Shown here: one piece after another, positions 34,291-46,005 of the stretch
Position numbering within the stretch: the first letter of the stretch is position 1
Layout of the letters: the number at the start of each line of letters is the position of its first letter
Assembly (NCBI RefSeq): GCF_001570545.1
Contig: NZ_BBXD01000026.1
Location: 107,252 to 171,251, forward strand
Direction: 5' to 3'
Length of the DNA stretch: 64,000 nucleotides
Origin: Herbidospora mongoliensis
Lineage (GTDB): Bacteria > Actinomycetota > Actinomycetes > Streptosporangiales > Streptosporangiaceae
The notes under the pieces: generated by a model
Databases searched by the model: none
Told to the model about the DNA's origin: nothing
The model's input: only the letters and a program-made list of their open reading frames with translations
Translations under genes and position numbers: made by a program

Positions 34291-36390
34291 GTGACGAACC
34301 CCTCACCGCGTCGATCCCTGCCGCTGCTGACCCCTGCCCACCCGGGCGGCCGCAGCGCCATGACGTGTAAGTACCGCTGTGGCGACGCCTGTTTCCACGA
34401 AGTCCCCAACACGAGTGACAACGCCTACTTCGGTGACGTCGTCACCGACATGTCCCGTCGCGGCGCGCTGCGCGCGGGTGCGCTGGGCGCGCTGGTCCTG
34501 TCGGCGGGTGCGGCCGCCGCCGCTGCCGCGACCCCCGCCGCCGCCGATGACAAGTTCACCCTTGACTGGTGGAACAAGGGAGGCAACTGGAACAGCGGTG
34601 GCTCCCACCCCTACAAGGGCGGCCTGAGCTTCTCTCCCGTCGCGCCCAACACCAATGACCAGATCACCGTGCCGAACGGCTACCAGTCGGCCATCGTGGT
34701 CCGCTGGGGCGACCCGGTCGTCCCGGGTGCGCCCGCCTTCGACTTCGAGGCGCAGACGGCCGACGCGCAGGCCAGGCAGTTCGGTTACAACTGTGACTTC
34801 GTGACGCTGTTCCAGCTGGGCCGTGACCGTGGGCTGCTGTGGGTGAACCACGAGTACACCAACGAGGAGCTGATGTTCCGCGGCTACACCAACGGCGACA
34901 ACGCGACGCCCGACCAGATCAAGATCGCCCAGGCCGCCCACGGCGGTTCGGTCGTCGAGGTCAGGCGCAGCGGCGGCTCCGGCCGCTGGGAGCTCGTCAC
35001 CTCCGGCCCGCGCCGCTACAACCGCCGCATCACGGTCGACACCCAGATGAAGTTCACCGGCCCGGCCGCCGGTTCCAGCTACCTGAAGACCGCCGCCGAC
35101 CCGAGCGGCCGCTTCGTCAAGGGCATGCTGAACAACTGCGCCGGCGGCACCACCCCGTGGGGCACCGTGCTGACCGCCGAGGAGAACTTCAACCAGTACT
35201 TCGTGAACGCCGCCAAGGCGCCCGCCGAAGCCCAGGCCGGACTCACCCGCTACGCCATGCCCGCCGCTCTGGGCGGTCGTCGCTGGGACCGCGTCGACGA
35301 GCGCTTCGACCTGGAGAAGAACCCCAACGAGGCCAACCGCTTCGGCTGGATCGTCGAGATCGACCCCACCGACCCGACCTCGACCCCGATCAAGCGCACC
35401 GCGCTGGGCCGCATGGCCCACGAGGCGGCCACCACGACCATCAGCCGCGACGGCCGTCTGGTCGCGTACATGGGCGACGACTCGCGGTTCGAGTACATCT
35501 ACAAGTTCGTGTCCAAGGACCGCTACGTCCCCGGCAACGACCGCCACAACCGGACGCTGCTCGACAACGGCACCCTCTACGTCGCCCGGTTCACCGGTGA
35601 CAGCCCGGCCGCCCAGATCGACGGCACCGGCAAGCTGCCCGCCGACAAGGCGTTCGACGGGGTCGGCAAGTGGATCCCACTGGTCAGCGGCACCCGCTCG
35701 TTCGTCTCCGGCATGACCGCCGAGCAGGTCTTGGTCTTCACCCGGCTGGCCGCCGACAAGGTGGGCGCGACCAAGATGGACCGTCCGGAGGACATGGAGC
35801 GCAACCCGGTCACCGGCACCGTCTTCGTCGCCCTGACCAACAACACCGCGCGCACGCTGCCCAGCCAGGTCGTCGACGAGGCCAACCCGCGCTTCAACAA
35901 CAAGCACGGCCACATCCTGGAGATCGCAGAGAACCGCGACGACGCGGCCGCGCTGACCTTCGCCTGGAACCTGCCGCTGGTCTGCGGCGACCCCACCGAC
36001 CCGGGCACCTACTTCGGCGGCTTCGACAAGACCAGGGTCTCGCCGATCTCCTGCCCCGACAACGTCGCCTTCGACAGGGACGGCAACCTCTGGATCTCCA
36101 CGGACGGCAACGCCCTGGGCACCCACGATGGTCTGTTCGCCATGCCGGTCCGCGGCAAGGACAAGGGCCATGTCCGTCAGTTCCTCACCATGCCCAAGGG
36201 CGCGGAGTGCTGCGGTCCGCTGATCTCCGAGGACCAGAAGTCGGTCTTCGTCGCCGTGCAGCACCCGGGTGAGGGCACCGGCGCCTCGCCCGCGACCCCG
36301 ATCTCCCACTTCCCCGACGGCGGGAACTCGCAGCCCCGTCCGTCGGTCGTGGTGGCCTGGCACAAGCAGGGCAGGAAGATCGGCAGCTAG
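34291..36390 (+). CDS. PhoX-family phosphatase (Tat-exported)
   Basis: 699 residues, GTG at 34291 behind GGAGGA. The N-terminal ~70 residues contain CKYRCGDACFHEVPN and a twin-arginine signal, MSRRGALRAGALGALVLSAG. The mature part is a DUF839/PhoX beta-propeller: LLWVNHEYTNEELMF, NNCAGGTTPWGTVLTAEENF, YMGDDSRFEYIYKF, ERNPVTGTVFVALTNN and SCPDNVAFDRDGNLWISTDG. PhoX enzymes are calcium/iron-dependent phosphomonoesterases that free phosphate outside the cell. I see no Pho box upstream. The four cysteines before the signal are unusual but recur in this family. Confidence 0.9.
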   Translation: MTNPSPRRSLPLLTPAHPGGRSAMTCKYRCGDACFHEVPNTSDNAYFGDVVTDMSRRGALRAGALGALVLSAGAAAAAAATPAAADDKFTLDWWNKGGNWNSGGSHPYKGGLSFSPVAPNTNDQITVPNGYQSAIVVRWGDPVVPGAPAFDFEAQTADAQARQFGYNCDFVTLFQLGRDRGLLWVNHEYTNEELMFRGYTNGDNATPDQIKIAQAAHGGSVVEVRRSGGSGRWELVTSGPRRYNRRITVDTQMKFTGPAAGSSYLKTAADPSGRFVKGMLNNCAGGTTPWGTVLTAEENFNQYFVNAAKAPAEAQAGLTRYAMPAALGGRRWDRVDERFDLEKNPNEANRFGWIVEIDPTDPTSTPIKRTALGRMAHEAATTTISRDGRLVAYMGDDSRFEYIYKFVSKDRYVPGNDRHNRTLLDNGTLYVARFTGDSPAAQIDGTGKLPADKAFDGVGKWIPLVSGTRSFVSGMTAEQVLVFTRLAADKVGATKMDRPEDMERNPVTGTVFVALTNNTARTLPSQVVDEANPRFNNKHGHILEIAENRDDAAALTFAWNLPLVCGDPTDPGTYFGGFDKTRVSPISCPDNVAFDRDGNLWISTDGNALGTHDGLFAMPVRGKDKGHVRQFLTMPKGAECCGPLISEDQKSVFVAVQHPGEGTGASPATPISHFPDGGNSQPRPSVVVAWHKQGRKIGS

Positions 36391-37790
36391 ACCAGGACCG
36401 GGTCCCGGTCCTCCTCGGTGATCGTTTCCACCGGGCGGCCTCGGCGGAGGGCGTACAGGGCGATCGGGACCCCGACCAGGACGATCGCCGCGGCGATGAG
36501 CAGCGTGAACTGGTAGGCGTCCAGAAACGCTTCCATCGTCGGGGCGGTCTGCCTGGCGTTGAGGATCGCGCCCAGGATGGTGATCCCGAGCAGGCCGAAG
36601 ACCTCGCGGGAGACGTTGAGCATCCCCGAGGCGACCCCGGCGCGCTCGGCGGGCACCGCGCTGATGATCACATCGCTCAGCGGGACGAGCATCCCGCCGC
36701 CCGCGCCGAAGACCAGGAACCACGGCAGCAGTTCGAGGTAGGTCGTGCCCACGCCCGTGGTCGACAGCCCGACCATGGCGACCGCCATCAGGGCCAGCCC
36801 GGCGGCCACCGACGGGCCGGTGCCGATGCGCCGCGCGAGCAGCGGCGAGAAGACCGCGACGGCCGCCATGAGCAGCGCCATCGGCACGAACCCGGCGCCG
36901 GCCTCGGTGGGGCTGAAGCCCAGCGCGCTCTGCAGGTAGATCGCGGTGAAGAAGTAGATCCCGAAGACGCCGAACGCCCACATGCCCATCGACAGCAGCC
37001 CGCCGCTGAACATCCGGGCGCGGAACAGGCTCAGGTCGATCATCGGCTGACGGCTGCGCGACTCGATCAGCAGGAACGTCACGAACGCGGCGGCGGCCAG
37101 CGCGAACGAGCCCAGGATGAGCCCGGAGGTCCAGCCCTCGCCCTCGCCCTCGATGAGCGCGAAGGTCAGCGCGAACAGGGCCAGCGACGAGGCGAGCACG
37201 CCGGGGATGTCGATCCGCACGCCCCGCTGACGCACGCTCGCGGGCAGGCTGATCGCGGCGATCACGGCCACCACGACGGCGATGGGCGCGTTGATCAGGA
37301 AGATCCATCCCCAGCTGATGTTCTCGCTGAGCACCCCGCCGGTCAGCGGCCCCACGGCCAGCGCCAGCGCGGAGACGCCGCCCCAGATGCCCACGGCGGT
37401 GGCGCGTTCGCGCGCGTCGACGAAGGTGGACCGGATGAGCGCCAGTGACGTGGGCGTGACCAGGGCGGCGCCCACACCCTGCACCACCCGTGCGGCGATC
37501 AGCGTCTCCTGCGACCCGGCCAGGCCCGCCGCCACCGAGGCGGCCGTGAACACGCCCAGGCCGATGAAGAACATCACCCGGAGCCCGAAGACGTCGGCCA
37601 GCCGTCCGCCCGCGAGCAGCAGCCCCGCGAAGGCCAGGATGTAGCCGCTCACGATCCATTCGAGCCCGGCGAGCGTCAGCCCCAGCTCCCGCTCGATCGT
37701 CGGCAGCGCGACGTTGACCACGTTGTTGTCGAGGTACGTCATGAAGGTCGCCAGCGACACGGCCGCGAGCACCCACCATCTTGATCGCAC
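36387..37790 (-). CDS. MFS drug exporter, DHA2-type
   Basis: 467 residues with about 14 hydrophobic segments. Motif D1 TYLDNNVVNVALPTIEREL, the A-loop GGRLADVFGLRVMF, and motif C-like GPLTGGVLSENISWGWIFLIN are typical of the EmrB/QacA (DHA2) subfamily. GTG start at 37790. It is divergent from the TetR gene at 37878 and the shared control region holds a palindromic operator, so it is the expected target of that repressor. The stop overlaps the PhoX stop. Confidence 0.9.
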   Translation of the reverse strand: MRSRWWVLAAVSLATFMTYLDNNVVNVALPTIERELGLTLAGLEWIVSGYILAFAGLLLAGGRLADVFGLRVMFFIGLGVFTAASVAAGLAGSQETLIAARVVQGVGAALVTPTSLALIRSTFVDARERATAVGIWGGVSALALAVGPLTGGVLSENISWGWIFLINAPIAVVVAVIAAISLPASVRQRGVRIDIPGVLASSLALFALTFALIEGEGEGWTSGLILGSFALAAAAFVTFLLIESRSRQPMIDLSLFRARMFSGGLLSMGMWAFGVFGIYFFTAIYLQSALGFSPTEAGAGFVPMALLMAAVAVFSPLLARRIGTGPSVAAGLALMAVAMVGLSTTGVGTTYLELLPWFLVFGAGGGMLVPLSDVIISAVPAERAGVASGMLNVSREVFGLLGITILGAILNARQTAPTMEAFLDAYQFTLLIAAAIVLVGVPIALYALRRGRPVETITEEDRDPVLV

Positions 37791-37808
37791 TTGAAGTGCC
37801 CCCTCTGG

Positions 37809-37870
37809 CTATACGGTGTACTTGTACGGCGTACATGTACAGTGCATAGCTCAGCTTGTACGTCGTATAG
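37809..37870. promoter_or_regulatory. Divergent promoter/operator for MFS and TetR genes
   Basis: The centre is a 25-nt near-perfect palindrome at 37817-37841, with arms TGTACTTGTACG and CGTACATGTACA around one G (one mismatch). It is flanked by a wider inverted repeat, CTATACGGTGTAC (37809-37821) and GTACGTCGTATAG (37858-37870). The outer ends contain TATAG on each strand and could be the -10 elements of the two divergent promoters, which would place repressor binding directly over both. Confidence 0.75.
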
Positions 37871-37877
37871 TTGTCAA

Positions 37878-38558
37878 GTGGCAGCTGAGAAACTGAGCCG
37901 GGATTCAGTCGTCGACCGCGCCATCGACCTGATCGACGCCGAGGGTCTGGAAGCCGTCACCGTGCGGCGTCTGGCCCAGGAGTTCGGCGTCACGCCGATG
38001 GCCCTCTACTGGCATTTCAAGAACAAGGACGAACTGCTCGCGGGTGTCACCGACCACCTGCTGACCCAGATCCTCGCCGAGGTCACCGACGCCGACTGGA
38101 ACGTGCAGGTGCGCGCGATGGTCGAGCGCCTGGTCTCGCTGCTCGACCGGCACCCGGCGATGGCGCCGCTGTTGCAGACCGTCGACAAGCACGTCCTCGA
38201 CAGCTTCAACATGGCGACTGACATGGCCCTCGAACTCCTGAAGAGGGGCGGCTTCACCGTCCAGGAGGGGTTCCTGGTGTCGTCCTACCTGCTGTCGGGC
38301 GCGATCGGCCTGGTCGGCGGCGCTCCCGTGTGCCCGCCGCCGCTGAGCGGGGCGGAGGCCAGGGAATGGCGGCGGCGCAAGCGTCTGCAGATCGAGAACC
38401 TGTCGGCCGAGCGCTTCCCGATGCTGATGGAGTTCGCCAAGACCTTCGAAGAGGAGGCCGACGCGAGCGACTACTACACCTACGGCGTCGACCTGCTCAT
38501 GGCCGGGGTCGAGACGATGGCCGCGCGAGCGCCGCACACAACGCTCCTGCGAGACTGA
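37878..38558 (+). CDS. TetR-family regulator (TetR C-terminal type)
   Basis: 226 residues from GTG 37878; TATAGT ends 6 nt upstream, so the mRNA is probably leaderless. The DNA-binding domain is SRDSVVDRAIDLIDAEGLEAVTVRRLAQEFGV read in two parts, with the recognition segment GVTPMALYWHFKNKDELL. The C-terminal part resembles the TetR_C tetracycline-repressor-type dimer domain. It most likely represses the divergent DHA2 exporter. The 3' end overlaps the next MFS gene by 62 nt. Confidence 0.9.
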   Translation: MAAEKLSRDSVVDRAIDLIDAEGLEAVTVRRLAQEFGVTPMALYWHFKNKDELLAGVTDHLLTQILAEVTDADWNVQVRAMVERLVSLLDRHPAMAPLLQTVDKHVLDSFNMATDMALELLKRGGFTVQEGFLVSSYLLSGAIGLVGGAPVCPPPLSGAEAREWRRRKRLQIENLSAERFPMLMEFAKTFEEEADASDYYTYGVDLLMAGVETMAARAPHTTLLRD

Positions 38559-39882
38559 CGAAGAACAGGCTCGTGTACGTCACCCGAAAGCCCCCCATCA
38601 GCTGCTCCACGGCCGAAGGGGACAGCAGCGAGATGGTCGCCTGGTAGACCTGCGCCCGGATATCCGGTGTGACCGCACCCGTGAGCAGGGTCAACGTGGC
38701 GCCGATGCTCAGCGCGCCGCCGATGTTCTGGATCATCAGCCGGAACCCGTTGACCACCCCGAGGCTCCCCGGAGGAAGCGCGTTCATGACCTGCGTCGTG
38801 TTCCCGGTGAGAAAGGTCCCGTTCCCGCACCCCGCGAGGAACAGCCCGGCCGCGATGACCGGATAGGGCGCTTCGGTGGAGAGCGCCAGCACCGCCATCC
38901 CGACGGCCGCGAGCACCGCTCCGCCGACCGACACCGCATAGGCGCCGTGTCTGCGCGCCAGCACCCCCGCCAGAGGGGAGGCGAGGGCCATCCCGGCCGG
39001 CACCGGCAGGATCGCGAGGCCGGCCTGGAGCACGTCGACCCCGCGCGCCGCCTGGAAGTAGAGCCCCGCCAGGAGGACCAGGGACGACCGCGCCAGTGCC
39101 GCGCAGAACGACGCCAGGTTCGAGAACACCAGCAGCGGCGCCGCGAACAGCGCCCCGTTCAGCACGGGGTCGGCGGCCCGGCGCTCGATCACGACCAGCA
39201 CCGGAACAAGGCACAGCGCGACCGCCAGCCCGACGAGAGACCCCTCGGTCAGCGCGTAGAGCGCCGCTGACAGCAGCGCGAAAATCACCAGGTTCCCGGC
39301 GGCGTCGAGCGGCGCCCGCTGTCCCGGACGTCCCGGCCGTAAGATCACCAACCCGGCGACCAGGGCGACGAGCCCGGCGGGCACGTTCACCCAGAAGATC
39401 CACCGCCATCCGAGCGTGTCGGCGATCAGCCCGCCCAGTGTCGGTCCGGCCAATTGGGCGATCGACAGGGTCCCGATGTAGACGCCCATGCCCTGGCCGA
39501 GCCGATCGGGCGGGAACGCGTCGGTGATGATGACCGTCCCGTTGGCCAGGATCATCGACGCCCCGACCGCCTGCACGGCCCGCATCGCGATCAGCCACCC
39601 GACGTCGGGGGCCAGCCCGGCCAGCCCCGACGCGACGGTGAAGAGGGCGAACCCGGCGAGGTAGATCCCGCGCCGCCCGAGCAGGTCGGCCACCCGGCCG
39701 AAGAACACCAGGGTCGCCGTGCTCACCAGCATGAACGACAGCAGGATCCAGTTCGCCGCGAACGGCGACGCGTGGAAGTGCCGGACGACCACGGGCAGCG
39801 CCACGTTCAGCGTGCTGCCCGACATACCGATGAGGACCAAGCCCAGGCCGGTGACCAGACAGACCCGCCAGGCGTAGTTCAC
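38497..39882 (-). CDS. MFS transporter, DHA2-type (second copy)
   Basis: 461 residues with about 14 hydrophobic segments: GMSGSTLNVALPVVVRHF at the start, A-loop FGRVADLLGRRGIYLAG, and GPTLGGLIADTLGWRWIFWV. Same subfamily as the exporter at 36387 but distinct in sequence. It is convergent with, and overlaps, the TetR gene by 62 nt, so antisense interference between them is possible. Its start is close to the Crp-family stop (4-nt overlap at 39879-39882), placing it at the end of the cyclase/Crp operon. Confidence 0.9.
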   Translation of the reverse strand: MNYAWRVCLVTGLGLVLIGMSGSTLNVALPVVVRHFHASPFAANWILLSFMLVSTATLVFFGRVADLLGRRGIYLAGFALFTVASGLAGLAPDVGWLIAMRAVQAVGASMILANGTVIITDAFPPDRLGQGMGVYIGTLSIAQLAGPTLGGLIADTLGWRWIFWVNVPAGLVALVAGLVILRPGRPGQRAPLDAAGNLVIFALLSAALYALTEGSLVGLAVALCLVPVLVVIERRAADPVLNGALFAAPLLVFSNLASFCAALARSSLVLLAGLYFQAARGVDVLQAGLAILPVPAGMALASPLAGVLARRHGAYAVSVGGAVLAAVGMAVLALSTEAPYPVIAAGLFLAGCGNGTFLTGNTTQVMNALPPGSLGVVNGFRLMIQNIGGALSIGATLTLLTGAVTPDIRAQVYQATISLLSPSAVEQLMGGFRVTYTSLFFVSLAGALCAALARPSSRPRP

Positions 39883-40574
39883 CGCGCTCTCTTGCGCAGC
39901 CCGTCCAGGTCGTAGATGATCACGCGGCGGCGGCCGGTCTCCAGCAGGCCGCGGTCGCGCAGGGTCCTGAGGGCCTTGCTGACGGCCTCACGGGAGGCGC
40001 CGGTCCATCCGGCCAGTTCGTCCTGCGAGAGCGGCAGCATCACCCTGACGCCGCCGCTGGTCTGCTCCCCGTAGCGTTCGGCGAGCTCGACCAGGCGGGT
40101 GGCGACCCTGCCGGTGGTGTCGAAGGCGCCGTATTCGACGCGCTTGCGGTCGGCGTCGCGCAGGCGGCCGGTGATGAGCTGGAGCAGGAGGACGGCGATC
40201 CGGCCGTGCTCGCGCAGGAACGCCGCGAAGTCGCGGACGACGATGGCCTCGATGGGCTCCAGCGCGGTCACGGTGCCCGACCTGGGGCCGCCGTCGACGG
40301 CCGACATGTCGCCCAGGAGGGCTCCGGGGCCGCGTACCGCCAGCACGACTTCGGTGCCGCCCGCCGTGTGGGACGACACCTTCACCCGCCCCGAGGTCAG
40401 CACGATCACCCAGTCGTTGGTGTCGCCCTCGGTCATGACCGTCTCGCCGCGATCCCATTTGCGGGGCCGGCCGGCGGCCCGGAGGTCGGCGATCTCCTCG
40501 GCGGTGAGGAGGGCCAGGAACTCCCCTGGCTCCGGTGATTTCATATCGCCAAGTCTTGGGTCAAGCGCGTTCAT
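39879..40574 (-). CDS. Crp/Fnr-family transcriptional regulator
   Basis: 231 residues. A cyclic-nucleotide-binding jelly roll (WVIVLTSGRVKVSS, GPGALLGDMSAVDGGPRSGTV) precedes the C-terminal winged helix (LSQDELAGWTGASREAVSKA). In the phosphate-binding cassette the usual Glu is Asp (LGDMSA) while the Arg-Ser pair is kept, so cAMP binding is likely. The ATG at 40574 overlaps the cyclase stop (TAATG), a strong sign that the cyclase and the regulator are co-translated, i.e. maker and reader of the same signal. Confidence 0.9.
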   Translation of the reverse strand: MNALDPRLGDMKSPEPGEFLALLTAEEIADLRAAGRPRKWDRGETVMTEGDTNDWVIVLTSGRVKVSSHTAGGTEVVLAVRGPGALLGDMSAVDGGPRSGTVTALEPIEAIVVRDFAAFLREHGRIAVLLLQLITGRLRDADRKRVEYGAFDTTGRVATRLVELAERYGEQTSGGVRVMLPLSQDELAGWTGASREAVSKALRTLRDRGLLETGRRRVIIYDLDGLRKRAR

Positions 40575-42667
40575 TAGTCCATGTTTCGCAATACGTAGGC
40601 GTGCACGGTGTTCTCCTTGCCCTTCAAGGACAGATCGCCCAGGGAGACGACGTCGGCGCGGTCGAGGAGGTCGTAGGTCGACTGGCCGATCACGACCGAT
40701 CCGGGTTCGGCCAGCGCCTGGAGGCGGGCGGCCACGTTGACCGCGTCGCCCATCGCGTTGAAGCCCCGGAACTCGGGGCTGCCGATGTTGCCGACCAGCG
40801 CCAGGCCGGTGTTGACCCCCACCCGGAACTTCGGCCACTCGACCTCAGAGAGTAGCCCGGCCTCCTGCTCGCGCAGCACCTCGGCCGACACCCGGGCCGC
40901 CGCCTGCTGCATCTCCAGGCCCGCCTGGGCCGCCCGCAGCGCGTGGTCGGCCTGCGGCGCGGGGGCGTTGAACAGAGCCAGCAGGGCGTCGCCGACGAAC
41001 TGGACGATCGTGCCGCCGTTGCCGAGGATGCAGGGCACCGCTGCCGTGTGGAAGCGGTTCAGCATGTCGACGATCTCGCCGGGCGAGACCTTCTCGGAGA
41101 AGGAGGTGAACCCGCGCAGATCGGCGAACAGGGCGGTGACCTCGGTCAGCGAACCGCCGAGCGCGGCCTTGTTGGGGTCGGCGAGCAGGCTTTTGGCGAC
41201 GTCGGGAGACATGTAGGCGCGGAAGAGGGTCTCCAGCTCCGCGTAGAGCCGGGCGTTCTCCAGCGTGATGGACAGCTGCGTGGCCAGGGTGGCGGCCAGC
41301 GCGGCGTCCTGGGAGGTCTGGCCGACCGGCACCGACAGGGCACCGGCCAGATGGCCCTTAACTGTCAGCGGGTGGACCACCGAACCGGACATCTCCACCG
41401 GGGTTCCCCGGGTCAGCACGGCCAGCTCCTGACTGGTCAGGACCGGCGCGCCCCGCGAGCCGAGCGGGGTCAGCGCGCCGTCGCTCATGACGCTCACCCG
41501 CACGTCGCCGTACGCCTCCCGGATCCGCCGCAGCGACACCGTCAGCAGCTCCGACTCGGGCAGGCCCACCCGGGCCCGGCCACCGACCTCGACGAGCGCG
41601 CCCAGCCGCTCGGACAGTTCCCGCTCGCTGGCCAGCGCCTCACCGGCCCGGTCGAGCACGGCCGCCTGGCCCTCGGTCAGCTTGAACCGCCCGGCCAGCC
41701 TGGTGGCCACCGGGACCCCCGACTCGGTCCGGCGGCGCAGGTGGGAGACGAGCTCCTCCAGGGCCTCTTCGTACTGGGCCTGGATGCGCCGGGCGGTCGC
41801 CGACAGGGTGACCGCGTCGAACAGGCCCCGGCTGGAGCCCTCCCGCCGGAACTGGATGTACGCCGAGTAGGCCACGAAGAAGAACGCCAGCGTCAACAGG
41901 GCGTGCCAGAGCCACCAGGAGATCGCCCAGTTTCGGTGCTCGATTCCGGCGACCATCACCTCGGCCAGCAGGGCGTAGGCGGTGATCAGGGAGATCAGCA
42001 CGGCGGCCGGTCGCTTGCGGTGCAGCTGGAACAGCATGGCGGCGGCGGCGACGTACAGGAAGACCCCGATCAGCCCCCAGTAGCCGAGCCCGATGCCCCC
42101 GGGCGGGAGCTTGCCGGTCAGCGGCGTCAGGCCCGGCACCAGCGACGCGACGCCCCAGCCGACCAGCAGCACGCCCACGGCCAGGCGCAGCGGGAGCTGC
42201 AGCCTCAGCACCGTCTCGCCCTGCCTGTCGTTCAGCGGCAGGCCGGACAGGAAGGCGAACACCGAGGCGATCATCAGACCGACGGGATGGGCCAGGTCGA
42301 AGCCGACCGTGGCGCCCGGCAGGATGACCGCGGGGGTGCTCAGCGCGTGGAGGGTGAAGAACCCGGCGCTGCTCAGGAAGACCAGCGACACCAGCAGGAG
42401 CCGGGCGTCCTTGCGCCGTGCCGACGCCTGGCTGATCAGCACTCCGAGGACCAGGTTCACCCCGGCCACCACCAGGACCAGCCAGAAGTGGCTCGGGTTG
42501 TGCTGCCAGACGTGGTCGAGGTCGACGGTGTGCGGGTCCTCGTCCACCGGGTGGGCCAGCAGCAACCACAAGCCCAGCATCGGCACGATCAGGTGAATGA
42601 ACCAGACGACCCCCCTGACCGGCTGCGTCGCCGGGGGTAAGAAGAGGTCTTGGTCGTTCGAGGCCAC
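40574..42667 (-). CDS. Membrane adenylate/guanylate cyclase (class III)
   Basis: 697 residues, GTG at 42667 with GGAGGA upstream. The N-terminal ~270 residues contain 7-8 hydrophobic segments (WFIHLIVPMLGLWLLLA, FWLVLVVAGVNLVLGVLI, WWLWHALLTLAFFFVAY). A helical linker and a GAF-like region (residues ~300-470) follow, then the class III catalytic domain: VTALFADLRGFTSFSE with the first metal Asp, IVQFVGDALLALFNAP with the second, GVNTGLALVGNIGS and NAMGDAVNVAARL. It makes cAMP or cGMP under control of the membrane/GAF sensors. It directly precedes a Crp-type regulator. Confidence 0.92.
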   Translation of the reverse strand: MASNDQDLFLPPATQPVRGVVWFIHLIVPMLGLWLLLAHPVDEDPHTVDLDHVWQHNPSHFWLVLVVAGVNLVLGVLISQASARRKDARLLLVSLVFLSSAGFFTLHALSTPAVILPGATVGFDLAHPVGLMIASVFAFLSGLPLNDRQGETVLRLQLPLRLAVGVLLVGWGVASLVPGLTPLTGKLPPGGIGLGYWGLIGVFLYVAAAAMLFQLHRKRPAAVLISLITAYALLAEVMVAGIEHRNWAISWWLWHALLTLAFFFVAYSAYIQFRREGSSRGLFDAVTLSATARRIQAQYEEALEELVSHLRRRTESGVPVATRLAGRFKLTEGQAAVLDRAGEALASERELSERLGALVEVGGRARVGLPESELLTVSLRRIREAYGDVRVSVMSDGALTPLGSRGAPVLTSQELAVLTRGTPVEMSGSVVHPLTVKGHLAGALSVPVGQTSQDAALAATLATQLSITLENARLYAELETLFRAYMSPDVAKSLLADPNKAALGGSLTEVTALFADLRGFTSFSEKVSPGEIVDMLNRFHTAAVPCILGNGGTIVQFVGDALLALFNAPAPQADHALRAAQAGLEMQQAAARVSAEVLREQEAGLLSEVEWPKFRVGVNTGLALVGNIGSPEFRGFNAMGDAVNVAARLQALAEPGSVVIGQSTYDLLDRADVVSLGDLSLKGKENTVHAYVLRNMD

Positions 42668-42969
42668 GGGGGTCCTCCGGAGTAAGCCTTGGCTTGAAGT
42701 GCGGGTTCATCCCGAACGGAGCTGATTATCCCGCCGGGTGGGAGCACGGCCAACGCGAAAGGGCCGTACCAGGGATTAATACGCGTTCACCGATGCGAAG
42801 ACGTGATGTTCCAAAGCCATCCAACAGCACACCTGGCCCGTCTTTCTCTCTGTCACCTGCTGTCACAGGCACTGGGGTCGTGGGGGCCCCGATGCCTCGT
42901 ACACATGACAAGAGCCCCTCCGGATCGGCGCCGGAGGGGCTCTTCAATTCTTTTCTGTACGACCTGAGC
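42668..42969. other. Intergenic region between cyclase and purL
   Basis: 302 nt, less GC-rich in places (GGGATTAATACGCG near 42773). It should contain the cyclase promoter on the minus strand and holds the purL terminator at 42911-42943. No gene is seen. Confidence 0.55.
42911..42943 (-). terminator. Terminator after purL
   Basis: AGAGCCCCTCCGG and CCGGAGGGGCTCT form a perfect 13-bp stem around a 7-nt loop, 27 nt beyond the purL stop. T-rich sequence follows only on the plus strand, so on the minus strand this is a terminator without a U-tract. Confidence 0.82.
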
Positions 42970-45221
<2,252 letters not shown>

Positions 45222-45225
<4 letters not shown>

Positions 45226-45896
45226 GCGTTCACCAGCTTCGAGACGATCGAGGAGAAGAAGCCGCGGCCGTCGACCCCGGGAGCGCCCGTCAGTTCTTCG
45301 ACGGCGTGTTCGGGGTGCGGCATCAGGCCGACGACGTTGCCTGCCTCGTTGGTGATGCCGGCGATGTCGTTGAGCGAGCCGTTGGGGTTCGAGCCGCTGT
45401 AGCGGAAGACCACTCGGTTTTCGGATTCCAACAGAGCCAGGGTCTCGGCGTCGGCGACGTAGCGGCCCTCGCCGTGCTTGACCGGGAGGGTGATCTCCTG
45501 ACCCTCGGCGAAGTCGCTGGTCCAGGCGGTGGTCGCGTTGTCGACGCGGATGCGCTGGTCGCGGCAGACGTAGTGAAGGCCCGCGTTGCGGACCAGGGCG
45601 CCCGGCAGCAGATGGGCCTCGCAGAGGATCTGGAAGCCGTTGCAGGTGCCGAGCACCGGCAGCCCGGCATGGGCGGCCGGGACGAGTTCGGTCATCAGGG
45701 GCGCGAACCGGGAGATCGCCCCGCACCGGAGGTAGTCACCGTAGGAGAACCCCCCGGGGAGGAAGACCGCGTCCACCCCCTTGAGGTCGTGGTCGGCGTG
45801 CCACAGGGGCACGGCCTCGGCTCCGGCCAGTCGCAGCGCCCGCGCCGCGTCCTGATCGTCGAGTGTTCCGGGAAAGGTGACGACGCCCACCCGCAT
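45222..45896 (-). CDS. purQ: Phosphoribosylformylglycinamidine synthase, glutaminase subunit
   Basis: 224 residues, class I glutamine amidotransferase. The nucleophile is Cys85 in [11 protein letters not shown], with His194 and Glu196 in [10 protein letters not shown]. Substrate and oxyanion features are [21 protein letters not shown] lies 9 nt before the ATG. It feeds ammonia to PurL; its stop overlaps the purL start. Confidence 0.97.
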
Positions 45897-46005
45897 GGTC
45901 CGAGCCCTCCAAAGTGCGCGCGCGAAGACCCCGGCTCTTTACTGTCCGGCGGTCGTTGGCGGTACGCCTCAGGTTATCGGACCACGTCGGGTGGCCTAAC
46001 AGCGG

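Noticed and set aside
34303..37836. 1177-codon minus-strand frame across the PhoX and MFS genes
   Set aside because: It crosses two real genes on opposite strands; composition is typical of an out-of-frame GC-rich reading.
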